13,949 nucleotides of DNA from Paracoccaceae bacterium (GTDB lineage: Bacteria > Pseudomonadota > Alphaproteobacteria > Rhodobacterales > Rhodobacteraceae). The notes below the pieces were generated by a model that did no database searches, had not been told where the DNA came from, and saw only the letters and a list, made by a program, of their open reading frames with translations. The stretch spans positions 1 to 13,949 of the forward strand of contig SLPP01000328.1 of assembly GCA_007131945.1 (NCBI GenBank), written 5' to 3'. Made by a program: the position numbers and the translations under genes. Positions 1 to 10,911 of the stretch are shown one piece after another. How positions within the stretch are numbered: the first letter of the stretch is position 1; each line of letters begins with the position of its first letter.

Positions 1-2
1 AG

Positions 3-1103
3 CATCTGGCCGAGGGGCTGGCGCTGCGCGCCTACCAGTTCGCGCGCAAGGCCGAGGCACCGAAGGCGCCGGGCGGGGTGACGCTGGCCTGCGCCGATCC
101 CGAGGCGGCGAAGGCTGCCGCTGCCAACCTGCTGTCGCGTGCCGAGGCGGTGCATTTCACCCGCGACCTGGTCAACGAGCCGGCGAACATCCTGACCACG
201 ACCGAATTCGCCGAGCGTTGCGCGGCGATGCGCGATCTCGGGCTCGAGGTCGAGGTGCTGGAGGAGGCGGAACTCGGGAAGCTCGGCATGCGGGCGCTGC
301 TGGCGGTGGGGCAGGGATCGGAAAGCCCGTCGAAGGTCGTGGTCATGCGCTGGCAGGGGGGCGGGGCGGAAAAGCCCCTCGCGCTGATCGGCAAGGGCGT
401 GGTCTTCGACACCGGCGGCATCTCGATCAAGCCGGCTTCCGGCATGGAGGAGATGGTGATGGACATGGGCGGCGCCGGCGTCGTCGCGGGCGTCATGCGC
501 ACGCTCGCCGCGCGCAAGGCCGCGGCCAATGTCGTCGGCCTGATCGGGCTCGTCGAGAACATGCCCGACGGGAAGGCGCAGCGGCCGGGCGACGTGGTCA
601 CCTCGATGAAGGGCGACACGATCGAGGTGATCAACACCGATGCCGAGGGCCGGCTCGTCCTGGCCGATGTCATGTGGTACGCGCAGGAGCGCTTCGAGCC
701 CGCCGCGATGGTCGACCTGGCGACGTTGACCGGGGCGATCATCATCGGGCTCGGCCACGAGAAGGCCGGCGTCTTCGCCAATGACGACGCGCTCTGCGCG
801 GCGTTCCTCAAGGCCGCCGCCGACACCGGCGAGGGCGCCTGGCGGATGCCGCTCGACCCGGCCTATGACGAGCAGATCAAGTCGCGCGTGGCCGATGTCA
901 AGAATGTCGGCGGCCGGCCGGCGGGCTCGGTGACCGCGGCGCAGTTCCTGCAGCGTTTCGTCAGGGAGGGCGTGCCCTGGATCCATCTCGACATCGCCGG
1001 GGTGGCGTTCAATTCGAAGGACACGGCCTTCGCGCCCAAGGGGGCGACGGGCTGGGGGGTGCGCGCGCTCGACGCGCTGGTGCGCGCGCGCTTCGAGGGC
1101 TGA
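3..1103 (+). CDS. pepA: Leucyl aminopeptidase (M17 family), 5' end missing
   Basis: This is the C-terminal 366 residues of a cytosolic M17 leucine aminopeptidase, which removes N-terminal residues from peptides using two metal ions. The frame is open to the window edge and begins HLAEGLALRAYQF, as expected in the M17 linker before the catalytic domain, so the true start lies upstream and the first in-frame GTG at 78 is internal. The metal and catalytic motifs are intact: GKG lysine (393-395), FDTGG aspartate (408-410), SIKP lysine, the MDMGGAG segment, and the family signature NTDAEGRL (633-656) carrying two acidic ligands and the catalytic arginine. PepA proteins are usually near 500 residues, so about a quarter is off-window. 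The stop is 8 nt before holC, which suggests co-transcription. I see no damage. Assignment is certain at family level. Confidence 0.96.
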   Translation, partial: HLAEGLALRAYQFARKAEAPKAPGGVTLACADPEAAKAAAANLLSRAEAVHFTRDLVNEPANILTTTEFAERCAAMRDLGLEVEVLEEAELGKLGMRALLAVGQGSESPSKVVVMRWQGGGAEKPLALIGKGVVFDTGGISIKPASGMEEMVMDMGGAGVVAGVMRTLAARKAAANVVGLIGLVENMPDGKAQRPGDVVTSMKGDTIEVINTDAEGRLVLADVMWYAQERFEPAAMVDLATLTGAIIIGLGHEKAGVFANDDALCAAFLKAAADTGEGAWRMPLDPAYDEQIKSRVADVKNVGGRPAGSVTAAQFLQRFVREGVPWIHLDIAGVAFNSKDTAFAPKGATGWGVRALDALVRARFEG

Positions 1104-1111
1104 GGCGCGTT

Positions 1112-1585
1112 GTGGCGGTCGCGCGCTTCTACCACCTGACCCGCGACCCGCCCGAGGCGCTTCTGCCGGTGCTGATCGGCAAGGCGCTGGAACAGGGGCT
1201 GCGGGTGGCCCTGCGCGGCCGCGACCGCGCGCGGATGGAGGCGCTCGACCTCGCGCTCTGGCGCGGCGACGGGTTCCTGCCGCACGGGCTCGCCGGCGGC
1301 GCGCACGACGCCGACCAGCCAGTACTGCTGTGCTGCGACGAAACGCCCGCGACGGAACTGCCCAACCGGCCCGGCTGCCTGATCGCGCTCGAGGCGAGCC
1401 CGGTGAGCGCCGAGGAGGCGGCGGCGGCCGAGCGGCTCTGCATCCTCTTCGACGGCACCGACCCGGATGCGGTGGAGGCGGCGCGGGCGCAGTGGCGCGA
1501 GCTGACCGGGGCCGGGGTGGCGGCGGAATACTGGAACCGCGACTCGGGCCGCTGGACCTGCCAGGCGCGGCATCCGGCGGCGTGA
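1112..1585 (+). CDS. holC: DNA polymerase III subunit chi
   Basis: This 157-aa protein matches HolC, the chi subunit of the DNA polymerase III clamp-loader complex. In E. coli chi binds psi and the C-terminal tail of single-stranded DNA-binding protein. The family pattern is visible: an N-terminal strand-helix start with FYHL and a helix ending in a GLRVALR strand, a middle stretch with WRGDGFLPHG, a PVLL strand, a FDG turn and a C-terminal helix before a WNRDSGRW end. The length is close to the E. coli protein (147 aa). The start is GTG at 1112, 8 nt after the pepA stop. No strong Shine-Dalgarno is visible there, so translation may be coupled to pepA. The pepA-holC order is common in proteobacteria, but here the next gene is pntA rather than valS as in E. 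coli. Confidence 0.9.
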   Translation: MAVARFYHLTRDPPEALLPVLIGKALEQGLRVALRGRDRARMEALDLALWRGDGFLPHGLAGGAHDADQPVLLCCDETPATELPNRPGCLIALEASPVSAEEAAAAERLCILFDGTDPDAVEAARAQWRELTGAGVAAEYWNRDSGRWTCQARHPAA

Positions 1586-1591
1586 AGCGGC

Positions 1592-1612
1592 GCCGCGCGC
1601 ATCGCGCGCGGC
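1592..1612 (+). other. GC hairpin after holC (first of two)
   Basis: A perfect 9-bp inverted repeat, GCCGCGCGC / GCGCGCGGC with loop ATC, starts 6 nt after the holC stop. It is followed by AAGACCTTTC, which has only a three-T run, so it is not a textbook intrinsic terminator. It probably marks or protects the 3' end of the pepA-holC transcript. That role is inferred. Confidence 0.5.
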
Positions 1613-1623
1613 AAGACCTTTCG

Positions 1624-1654
1624 GCGCGGATGCCCGCGCCGCGGGCATCCGCGC
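1624..1654 (+). other. GC hairpin after holC (second of two)
   Basis: A perfect 14-bp inverted repeat (1624-1637 and 1641-1654) with a three-base GCC loop lies 11 nt after the first hairpin. It is the strongest secondary structure in the spacer. No T-run follows on either strand (GGCGCCCCG to the right), so it is not a canonical Rho-independent terminator. It could act in transcript stabilisation, in termination together with the first hairpin, or be a dispersed intergenic palindrome. Confidence 0.5.
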
Positions 1655-1715
1655 GGCGCCCCGTCGCGCGTGTCGCGAATCGGTCGCGCGGCGGGCAGCA
1701 TCGCGCCGCGCTTAC

Positions 1716-1744
1716 TTGTGAACGCGGCGGCTGCGCGTTATGCA
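1716..1744 (+). promoter_or_regulatory. Candidate sigma-70 promoter for pntAB
   Basis: TTGTGA (1716-1721) and TATGCA (1739-1744) are separated by 17 nt and lie just after two hairpins and about 55 nt before the pntA start. They match 4/6 and 3/6 of the sigma-70 consensus. The -10 lies inside an inverted repeat GCGCGT-N5-ACGCGC (1733-1749). It was found by eye in GC-rich DNA, so confidence is modest. Confidence 0.35.
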
Positions 1745-1789
1745 CGCGCGGCATGGGGAATGCGGGCCGGGCGACCGGCGCGGCAGAAT

Positions 1790-1795
1790 GGGGGA
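1790..1795 (+). promoter_or_regulatory. Ribosome binding site of pntA (decides start)
   Basis: GGGGGA ends 6 nt before GTG at 1802. This site supports starting pntA at 1802 and not at the in-frame upstream ATG at 1670. The latter would add 44 residues of arginine/alanine-rich sequence translated from the hairpin-bearing spacer, with no counterpart in the family. Confidence 0.65.
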
Positions 1796-1801
1796 CATCG
1801 C

Positions 1802-3373
1802 GTGAAGATTGGCGCTCCGAAAGAGGTGATGCCCGGCGAGAACCGGGTGGCGATGACGCCGGACTCGGCCCGGGAGCTGAAGAAGCTCGGCCATGACTGC
1901 CTGATCGAGGCGGGCGCCGGGGCGGCGGCGGGCTTCGAGGACGCGGCCTACGAGGCCGCGGGCGTCAAGGTCGTGGCGGACGCCGCGGCGCTCTGGGCCG
2001 AGGCCGAGATCATCGTCAAGGTGCGCGAGCCGAAACCCGAGGAGGTGGCGCGGCTGACCTCCGGCAAGACGCTGATTTCCTTCTTCTGGCCGGCGCAGAA
2101 CGCCGAGATGCTGGAAAAGGCGAAGGAGACCGGCGCCAGCGTCATCGCCATGGACATGGTGCCGCGCATCTCCCGCGCGCAGAAGATGGACGCGCTCTCG
2201 TCGATGGCCAATATCGCCGGCTACCGGGCGGTGATCGAGGCCGGCAACAATTTCGGCCGCTTCTTCACCGGCCAGGTGACGGCGGCGGGCAAGATCCCGC
2301 CGGCGCGCGTGCTGGTCGTCGGCGCCGGCGTCGCCGGGCTCGCCGCGATCGGCACATCCGTGAGCCTCGGCGCGATCACCATGGCCTTCGACGTCCGCCC
2401 CGAAGTGGCCGAGCAGATCGAATCGATGGGCGCCGAATTCGTCTTCCTCGAATTCGAGGCGGCGCAGGACGGCTCGGCCACCGGTGGTTACGCCGCGCCC
2501 CAGTCCGAGGAGTTCCGCGAAAAGCAGCTCGCCAAGTTCCGCGAACTCGCCCCCGAGGTCGACATCGTCATCACCACCGCGCTGATCCCCGGCCGGCCGG
2601 CACCGAAGCTCTGGACCGAGGACATGGTCGCGATGATGAAGCGCGGCTCGGTCATCGTCGACCTTGCCGCCGAGCGCGGCGGCAACTGCGACCTGACCAG
2701 GCCGGACGAGAAGATCGTCACCGAGAACGGCGTCACCATCGTCGGCTACACCGACTTCCCGAGCCGGATGGCGACCCAGTCCTCGACGCTTTATGCCAAC
2801 AACATCCGCCACATGCTGACCGACCTGACCCCGAAGAAGGACGGGGTGGTCGCGCACAACATGGAGGATGACGTGATCCGCGGCGCGACCGTCGCGCATG
2901 CGGGCGAGATTACCTTCCCGCCGCCGCCGCCGAAGGTGCAGGCGATCGCCGCCGCCAAGCCGAAGCCGAAGCCCAAGGAGCCGACGGTGGCGGAGCGGCG
3001 CGGCCAGGAAGTCGCCGCCTTCCGCGCCGAGACCCGCCGGCAGGTCATCCTGCTCGCCTCGGCCGGCGCGGCGGTGCTGGCGGTGGGACTGGTGGCGCCG
3101 GAAAGCTTCATGCGCAACTTCATCATCTTCGTGCTCGCCGTCTTCGTCGGCTTCCAGGTGATCTGGAACGTCGCGCACAGCCTGCACACGCCGCTGATGG
3201 CGGTGACCAACGCCATCTCCTCGATCATCATCCTCGGCGCGCTGATGCAGATCGGCTCGACCTCGATGCTGATCACGATCATGGCGGCCTTGGGCATCCT
3301 GATGGCGGCGGTGAACATCTTCGGCGGTTTCATGGTGACACGGCGCATGCTCGCCATGTTCCAGAAGTCCTGA
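1802..3373 (+). CDS. pntA: NAD(P)+ transhydrogenase, alpha subunit
   Basis: PntA is the NAD(H)-binding subunit of the membrane transhydrogenase that drives hydride transfer from NADH to NADP+ with proton inflow. With the GTG start at 1802 the protein has 523 residues (E. coli about 510) and begins [20 protein letters not shown], the usual N-terminus. Domain I covers roughly residues 1-370, with a dinucleotide-binding GAGVAG motif at 174-179. Residues 373-394 form a proline/lysine linker (five prolines, then alternating K-P), followed by a charged helix. Four hydrophobic helices (about 415-432, 440-457, 464-484, 487-510) form the membrane part. This is the fused, E. coli-like arrangement and not the split pntAA/pntAB genes of Rhodospirillum rubrum. 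pntB follows 19 nt later in the same operon. Confidence 0.95.
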   Translation: MKIGAPKEVMPGENRVAMTPDSARELKKLGHDCLIEAGAGAAAGFEDAAYEAAGVKVVADAAALWAEAEIIVKVREPKPEEVARLTSGKTLISFFWPAQNAEMLEKAKETGASVIAMDMVPRISRAQKMDALSSMANIAGYRAVIEAGNNFGRFFTGQVTAAGKIPPARVLVVGAGVAGLAAIGTSVSLGAITMAFDVRPEVAEQIESMGAEFVFLEFEAAQDGSATGGYAAPQSEEFREKQLAKFRELAPEVDIVITTALIPGRPAPKLWTEDMVAMMKRGSVIVDLAAERGGNCDLTRPDEKIVTENGVTIVGYTDFPSRMATQSSTLYANNIRHMLTDLTPKKDGVVAHNMEDDVIRGATVAHAGEITFPPPPPKVQAIAAAKPKPKPKEPTVAERRGQEVAAFRAETRRQVILLASAGAAVLAVGLVAPESFMRNFIIFVLAVFVGFQVIWNVAHSLHTPLMAVTNAISSIIILGALMQIGSTSMLITIMAALGILMAAVNIFGGFMVTRRMLAMFQKS

Positions 3374-3392
3374 GCGGGCGGGAGACAGGATC

Positions 3393-4895
3393 ATGGATTA
3401 CGGTTTCACCATGGCCGCCTACGCGGTTGCGACGGTCCTCTTCGTGCTGGCGCTGGGCGGGCTCTCGAACCAGGAAAAGGCCAAGCGCGCGGTCTGGTAC
3501 GGCATCGTCGGGATGGCGGTGGCGGTGCTGGCAACGATGGTCGGCCCGGGCAGCGGGCTCTGGGCGCTGTCGCTGATCCTCATCGCGCTCGGCGGGGTGG
3601 TCGGCTGGCAGCTTGCCACGCGGGTGAAGATGACCCAGATGCCCGAACTGGTGGCGATCATGCACAGCCTCGTCGGGCTGGCGGCCGTCTTCGTCGGCCT
3701 CAACGCGCATCTGGAGATCGGCCGCGTCGCGCAGGCCTTCGCCGAGGCCGCGCTGCCCTTCCCGCAGCCGGAGGGGCCGATGTCCACCGCCGCCTATCAG
3801 CTGTGGCTGGGGCTGACCGATTTCGCCATGATCATCGGCAAGAAGACGGCGGTCGAGGTCACCATCCTGCGCATCGAGCTGATGCTGGGCATCTGGATCG
3901 GCGCGGTCACCTTCACCGGTTCGGTCGTGGCCTATGGCAAGCTTGCCGGGCGCATCGACAGCGCGCCGAAGCAGATGCCCGGCGGGCACATGCTGAATGC
4001 CGGCGCGGCGGTGGCGTCGGTCCTGTTCGCCGGCCTCTACCTGGCCTTTTCGGACAGCGGCTTCGCCGCGATCCTGATGCTTCTGGTGCTGACGGCGCTG
4101 GCGCTCTTCATCGGCTATCACCTGATCATGGGCATCGGCGGCGCCGACATGCCGGTCGTGGTGTCGATGTTGAACTCCTATTCGGGCTGGGCGGCGGCGG
4201 CGATCGGCTTCTCGCTCGGCAACGAGCTCCTGATCGTCGTCGGCGCGCTGGTCGGGGCTTCGGGCGCGATCCTCAGCTACATCATGTGCCGGGCGATGAA
4301 CCGCTCCTTCGTCTCGGTCATCCTCGGCGGCTGGGGCGGGACCAGCGGCCCGGCGATGGCGATCGAGGGCGAGCAGATCGCCATCGATGCCGACGGCGTG
4401 GCAACGGCGCTGAACGAGGCCGATTCGGTCATCATCGTGCCGGGCTACGGCATGGCGGTGGCGCAGGCGCAGCAGTCGGTGAGCGAACTCACCCGCAAGC
4501 TGCGCGCCAAGGGCAAGAAGGTCCGCTTCGCCATCCACCCGGTCGCCGGGCGTCTGCCGGGGCACATGAACGTGCTCTTGGCCGAGGCCAAGGTGCCCTA
4601 CGACATCGTGCTCGAGATGGACGAGATCAACGAGGATTTCCCCTCGACCGATGTCGTCATCGTCATCGGTTCGAACGACATCGTCAACCCGGCGGCGCAG
4701 GACGACCCGAACTCGCCCATCGCCGGGATGCCGGTGCTGGAGGTGTGGAAGGCCAAACAGGTCTTCGTCTCGAAGCGCGGCCAGGGTACCGGCTATTCCG
4801 GCATCGAGAACCCGCTCTTCTTCAAGGAGAACACGCGGATGTTCTACGGCGACGCCAAGGCCTCGGTCGATGCCCTGCTGCCGCTGATCGACTGA
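3393..4895 (+). CDS. pntB: NAD(P)+ transhydrogenase, beta subunit
   Basis: PntB completes the proton-translocating transhydrogenase with PntA. It supplies the rest of the membrane domain II and the NADP(H)-binding domain III facing the cytoplasm. Of its 500 residues, about 1-310 are strongly hydrophobic with several membrane helices. His91 sits at the position of the proton-channel histidine of the E. coli subunit, and an NSYSGW segment (Asn261) follows later. Domain III shows the GYGMAVA nucleotide loop (351-357), the [19 protein letters not shown] segment, a [10 protein letters not shown] turn and a C-terminal [15 protein letters not shown] loop. It is about 38 residues longer than E. coli PntB, and the extra length lies around residues 115-150. 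ATG at 3393 is preceded by GGGAGACAGGA, a good ribosome binding site. Confidence 0.96.
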   Translation: MDYGFTMAAYAVATVLFVLALGGLSNQEKAKRAVWYGIVGMAVAVLATMVGPGSGLWALSLILIALGGVVGWQLATRVKMTQMPELVAIMHSLVGLAAVFVGLNAHLEIGRVAQAFAEAALPFPQPEGPMSTAAYQLWLGLTDFAMIIGKKTAVEVTILRIELMLGIWIGAVTFTGSVVAYGKLAGRIDSAPKQMPGGHMLNAGAAVASVLFAGLYLAFSDSGFAAILMLLVLTALALFIGYHLIMGIGGADMPVVVSMLNSYSGWAAAAIGFSLGNELLIVVGALVGASGAILSYIMCRAMNRSFVSVILGGWGGTSGPAMAIEGEQIAIDADGVATALNEADSVIIVPGYGMAVAQAQQSVSELTRKLRAKGKKVRFAIHPVAGRLPGHMNVLLAEAKVPYDIVLEMDEINEDFPSTDVVIVIGSNDIVNPAAQDDPNSPIAGMPVLEVWKAKQVFVSKRGQGTGYSGIENPLFFKENTRMFYGDAKASVDALLPLID

Positions 4896-4905
4896 GCCAT
4901 CCGGG

Positions 4906-4939
4906 GCGCCGGCCGCGGATATCGTCCTGCGGCCGGCGC
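4906..4939 (+). terminator. Hairpin at the 3' end of pntAB
   Basis: A perfect 11-bp stem (GCGCCGGCCGC / GCGGCCGGCGC) with a 12-nt loop begins 10 nt after the pntB stop. There is no T-run behind it, so it may be a Rho-assisted or stabilising 3' structure and not a classical intrinsic terminator. Placement directly after an operon supports a 3'-end role, which is inferred. Confidence 0.45.
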
Positions 4940-5005
4940 ATCGGATACGGCGCACCGGCGCGAGCCCATCGCCCGGCCGGCGCCCGGAAGATGCCTTCGC
5001 CGAAA

Positions 5006-9427
<4,422 letters not shown>

Positions 9428-9438
9428 ATGCGGACGGC

Positions 9439-9467
9439 TTCACCTCGCCGCTGCGACCGGCTAGAGA
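9439..9467 (+). promoter_or_regulatory. Candidate promoter for the 72-aa membrane protein
   Basis: TTCACC (9439-9444) and TAGAGA (9462-9467) are 17 nt apart in the gap after recG, about 25 nt before the next start codon. The first matches 4/6 and the second 3/6 of the consensus. If real, the small gene can be expressed apart from ligA-recG. Confidence 0.3.
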
Positions 9468-9492
9468 GGGGCGCAACGGAAGGAAGGGCGCG

Positions 9493-9711
9493 ATGGGCGA
9501 CTGGCTGATCTGGATCGGGGTGGCGGTGACGCTGATCGGCGTCGCGGGGCTGGTGGCCTCGGGCGTCTACGCGCTGCGCCTGCGCAGGGCCGGGCTCGAC
9601 GAGGCCACGCTGCGCGAACGGCTGCGTCGCGGCGTCCTGCTGAACCTGGTCGCGCTCTTCGGTTCGGTGATCGGGCTGATGCTGGTGATCCTCGGCATCG
9701 CCTTCGCGTGA
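9493..9711 (+). CDS. Small two-helix membrane protein, unknown function
   Basis: This 72-residue protein has two hydrophobic helices (about residues 4-28 and 49-72) joined by a short, charged loop rich in arginine and glutamate (LRLRRAGLDEATLRERLRR). The positive loop suggests it faces the cytoplasm, with both termini outside. ATG at 9493 is preceded by GGAAGGAAGGG, a strong ribosome site, which supports it as a real gene. It lies 65 nt after recG on the same strand and ends 4 nt before the stop of the convergent DksA-like gene. I recognise no named family. Its compact helix-loop-helix form is shared by many uncharacterised alphaproteobacterial proteins. No function is assigned. Confidence 0.75.
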   Translation: MGDWLIWIGVAVTLIGVAGLVASGVYALRLRRAGLDEATLRERLRRGVLLNLVALFGSVIGLMLVILGIAFA

Positions 9712-9715
9712 GCCG

Positions 9716-10048
9716 TCAGGGCGCGCAGTTGCTGCAGAACGGGGTCGCCGGCAGAAGGTCGAGCCGCGCATCGGCGATCCGCTCGCCGCACTTGGTGCAG
9801 AAACCGTACTCGCCCTCGGCCAGGCGCTGGAATGCGGCATGGATCATGCGGATCTCCTGCTTGCCCTCGTCACCCATCGAGGTCAGCACCTCGTCATGCT
9901 CGCGCTCGGTGGCGAGTTCCTCCCAGTCCTTGGCCTGATGCGACAGAAGCTCGCGCTCGATCCCCTGAAGGCGCGTATCGAGTTCGGCCAGGCGCGCGAC
10001 GAGCTGCGCCTTGCGCCGATCGAGTTCAGCCTGCGGGATCTCGGTCAT
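9716..10048 (-). CDS. Short DksA/TraR-family C4 zinc-finger regulator
   Basis: This 110-aa protein belongs to the DksA/TraR family, whose members insert a coiled coil into the RNA polymerase secondary channel and alter promoter use, often with ppGpp. The N-terminal half is a heptad-rich coiled coil. The C-terminal half carries a four-cysteine finger (C84, C87, C105, C108; C-X2-C-X17-C-X2-C). From residue 41 to the last cysteine it aligns without gaps to E. coli DksA with an offset of 30. The tip motif DxxDxA reads D41-W-E-E44-L-A46, so the second aspartate is glutamate. Both the N-terminal 30 residues and the C-terminal helix after the finger are missing relative to E. coli. ATG at 10048 is preferred to GTG at 10066 because AGGAGA lies between them. 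Confidence 0.88.
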   Translation of the reverse strand: MTEIPQAELDRRKAQLVARLAELDTRLQGIERELLSHQAKDWEELATEREHDEVLTSMGDEGKQEIRMIHAAFQRLAEGEYGFCTKCGERIADARLDLLPATPFCSNCAP

Positions 10049-10053
10049 GTCGC

Positions 10054-10059
10054 TCTCCT
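10054..10059 (-). promoter_or_regulatory. Ribosome binding site of the DksA-like gene
   Basis: On the minus strand AGGAGA lies 5 nt before ATG at 10048. It falls inside the six-residue extension implied by the upstream GTG (10064-10066), so it fixes the shorter 110-aa start. Confidence 0.7.
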
Positions 10060-10087
10060 GTTGCACTCGGATGGCACCGGTGGCGAC

Positions 10088-10118
10088 AGTCTACGGTCGA
10101 GACCATGACCCATGTCAA
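10088..10118 (-). promoter_or_regulatory. Candidate promoter for the DksA-like gene
   Basis: On the minus strand a perfect -35 hexamer TTGACA (10113-10118) is followed after 19 nt by TAGACT (10088-10093), a 4/6 match to the -10. The spacing is longer than the ideal 17 nt. The implied leader is about 30 nt and ends at a strong ribosome site. Confidence 0.4.
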
Positions 10119-10295
10119 GAGTTCGTTGAAAGTTCCGTCCATCGCGGAGCCCGGCACCCGCCCGGGGACACCGTGCCGCGAGGACGGTGTTCCGCGCCGG
10201 CCGGGCTTTCGCGGCGCGCGGACTGCAGCTATGTTCGCCCGTGACGCGGGTCGGCGCCGGCCGGGCGCGGCGGAGCAAGAGAAGGACCGGACGCG

Positions 10296-10721
10296 ATGGA
10301 CATACGCCCCCTGAGCGCGGACTACGCGGTCGCGCCGCAGATCACGCCCGAGGACATCCCGGCGATCGTGGCGGCGGGTTTCGACACGGTGATCTGCAAC
10401 CGGCCCGATGGCGAGATCCCGCCGGATCTGCATGCCGAGGCGCTGCGCCCGGCGATCGAGGCGGCGGGGCTGCGGCTGGTGGTCAACCCGGTGGTCGGCG
10501 GCGGGCTGAGCATGGAGAATGTCGAGGCGCAGAAGGCGGCGATCGATATGGGCGGCAAGGTGCTGGCCTACTGCGCCTCGGGCAACCGGTCCTCGATCGT
10601 CTGGGCGCTGGCCCTCGCCGGGACCCGGCCGACCGAGGAGCTGGTCGCGGCGGGGGCGCGCTACGGCTACCAGGTGCCGCAGTTCCGCGACCTGATCGAG
10701 CGGCTGGCGCAGGGCCGGTAG
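10296..10721 (+). CDS. DUF442/TIGR01244-family sulfurtransferase or phosphatase-like protein
   Basis: This 141-residue cytosolic protein resembles the DUF442 (BLH phosphatase-like) family, which has a dual-specificity-phosphatase fold and is linked to sulfide/persulfide handling, often beside ETHE1-type dioxygenases. Visible features are the N-terminal QITPEDIPAIVAAGFDTVICNRPDGE block and the active-site loop Y-C93-ASGN-R98-SS. Cys-x4-Arg equals the six-residue rhodanese loop and is one residue shorter than the Cx5R of tyrosine phosphatases. This supports sulfur transfer, but no activity can be read from sequence alone. ATG at 10296 follows AAGGA (10282-10286). No sulfur-oxidation partner is adjacent. 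The 247-nt divergent spacer with the DksA-like gene holds a weak TATGTT -10 candidate at 10230-10235. Confidence 0.8.
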   Translation: MDIRPLSADYAVAPQITPEDIPAIVAAGFDTVICNRPDGEIPPDLHAEALRPAIEAAGLRLVVNPVVGGGLSMENVEAQKAAIDMGGKVLAYCASGNRSSIVWALALAGTRPTEELVAAGARYGYQVPQFRDLIERLAQGR

Positions 10722-10735
10722 GCCGCAACATGGCG

Positions 10736-10753
10736 GCGTGCAAATTTGCACGC
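10736..10753. promoter_or_regulatory. Perfect 18-bp palindrome between convergent genes
   Basis: GCGTGCAAATTTGCACGC is fully self-complementary and lies 14 nt after the stop of the sulfurtransferase-like gene. It has the GTGC...GCAC arms also present in the 5061-5078 palindrome but with a 6-bp instead of a 10-bp centre. No T-run adjoins it. It may be a regulator site or a hairpin, and it forms one end of module copy 2. Confidence 0.5.
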
Positions 10754-10808
10754 TCCGGCAAGTTTCTGATATCGCTTGTGGAACGGGCGCCGTTAACCGC
10801 AACGAAAC
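10736..10808 (-). repeat. Composite intergenic module, copy 2
   Basis: Read on the minus strand, GTTTCGTTGCGGTTAA (10808-10793) is followed by a 39-nt spacer with TTGCC at spacer positions 32-36 (10761-10757) and then a perfect 18-bp palindrome (10753-10736). The architecture and all three spacings equal those of copy 1 at 5006-5078. It begins 103 nt after the stop of the ABC permease gene read in the same direction. The spacer is GC-rich, unlike copy 1, so only the ends and TTGCC are clearly conserved. Confidence 0.65.
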
Positions 10809-10837
10809 CTCTGGCCCGACGGGCGGGGGCGGCGCTC

Positions 10838-10856
10838 GGCCCCCGTCGAGGGGGCC
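10838..10856. other. GC hairpin downstream of the ABC permease gene
   Basis: GGCCCCC and GGGGGCC form a perfect 7-bp stem with a GTCGA loop, 55 nt beyond the stop of the leftward permease gene. A competing stem (10825-10830 with 10839-10844) is possible. There is no T-run on either strand, so a terminator role is only plausible from its position between convergent genes. Confidence 0.3.
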
Positions 10857-10911
10857 TCGCGCCGCGGCGGCTTCGCCCCCGCATCCAGCGCCGCGACCGG
10901 CCGTCGCGCGC

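Noticed and set aside
1670..1801. In-frame upstream ATG giving PntA 44 extra residues
   Set aside because: The extension is low-complexity arginine/alanine sequence from the hairpin-bearing spacer. GTG at 1802 has a GGGGGA ribosome site and yields the canonical PntA N-terminus.
10064..10066. GTG start for the DksA-like gene
   Set aside because: The AGGAGA ribosome site lies downstream of it and 5 nt before ATG 10048, so the shorter start is used.
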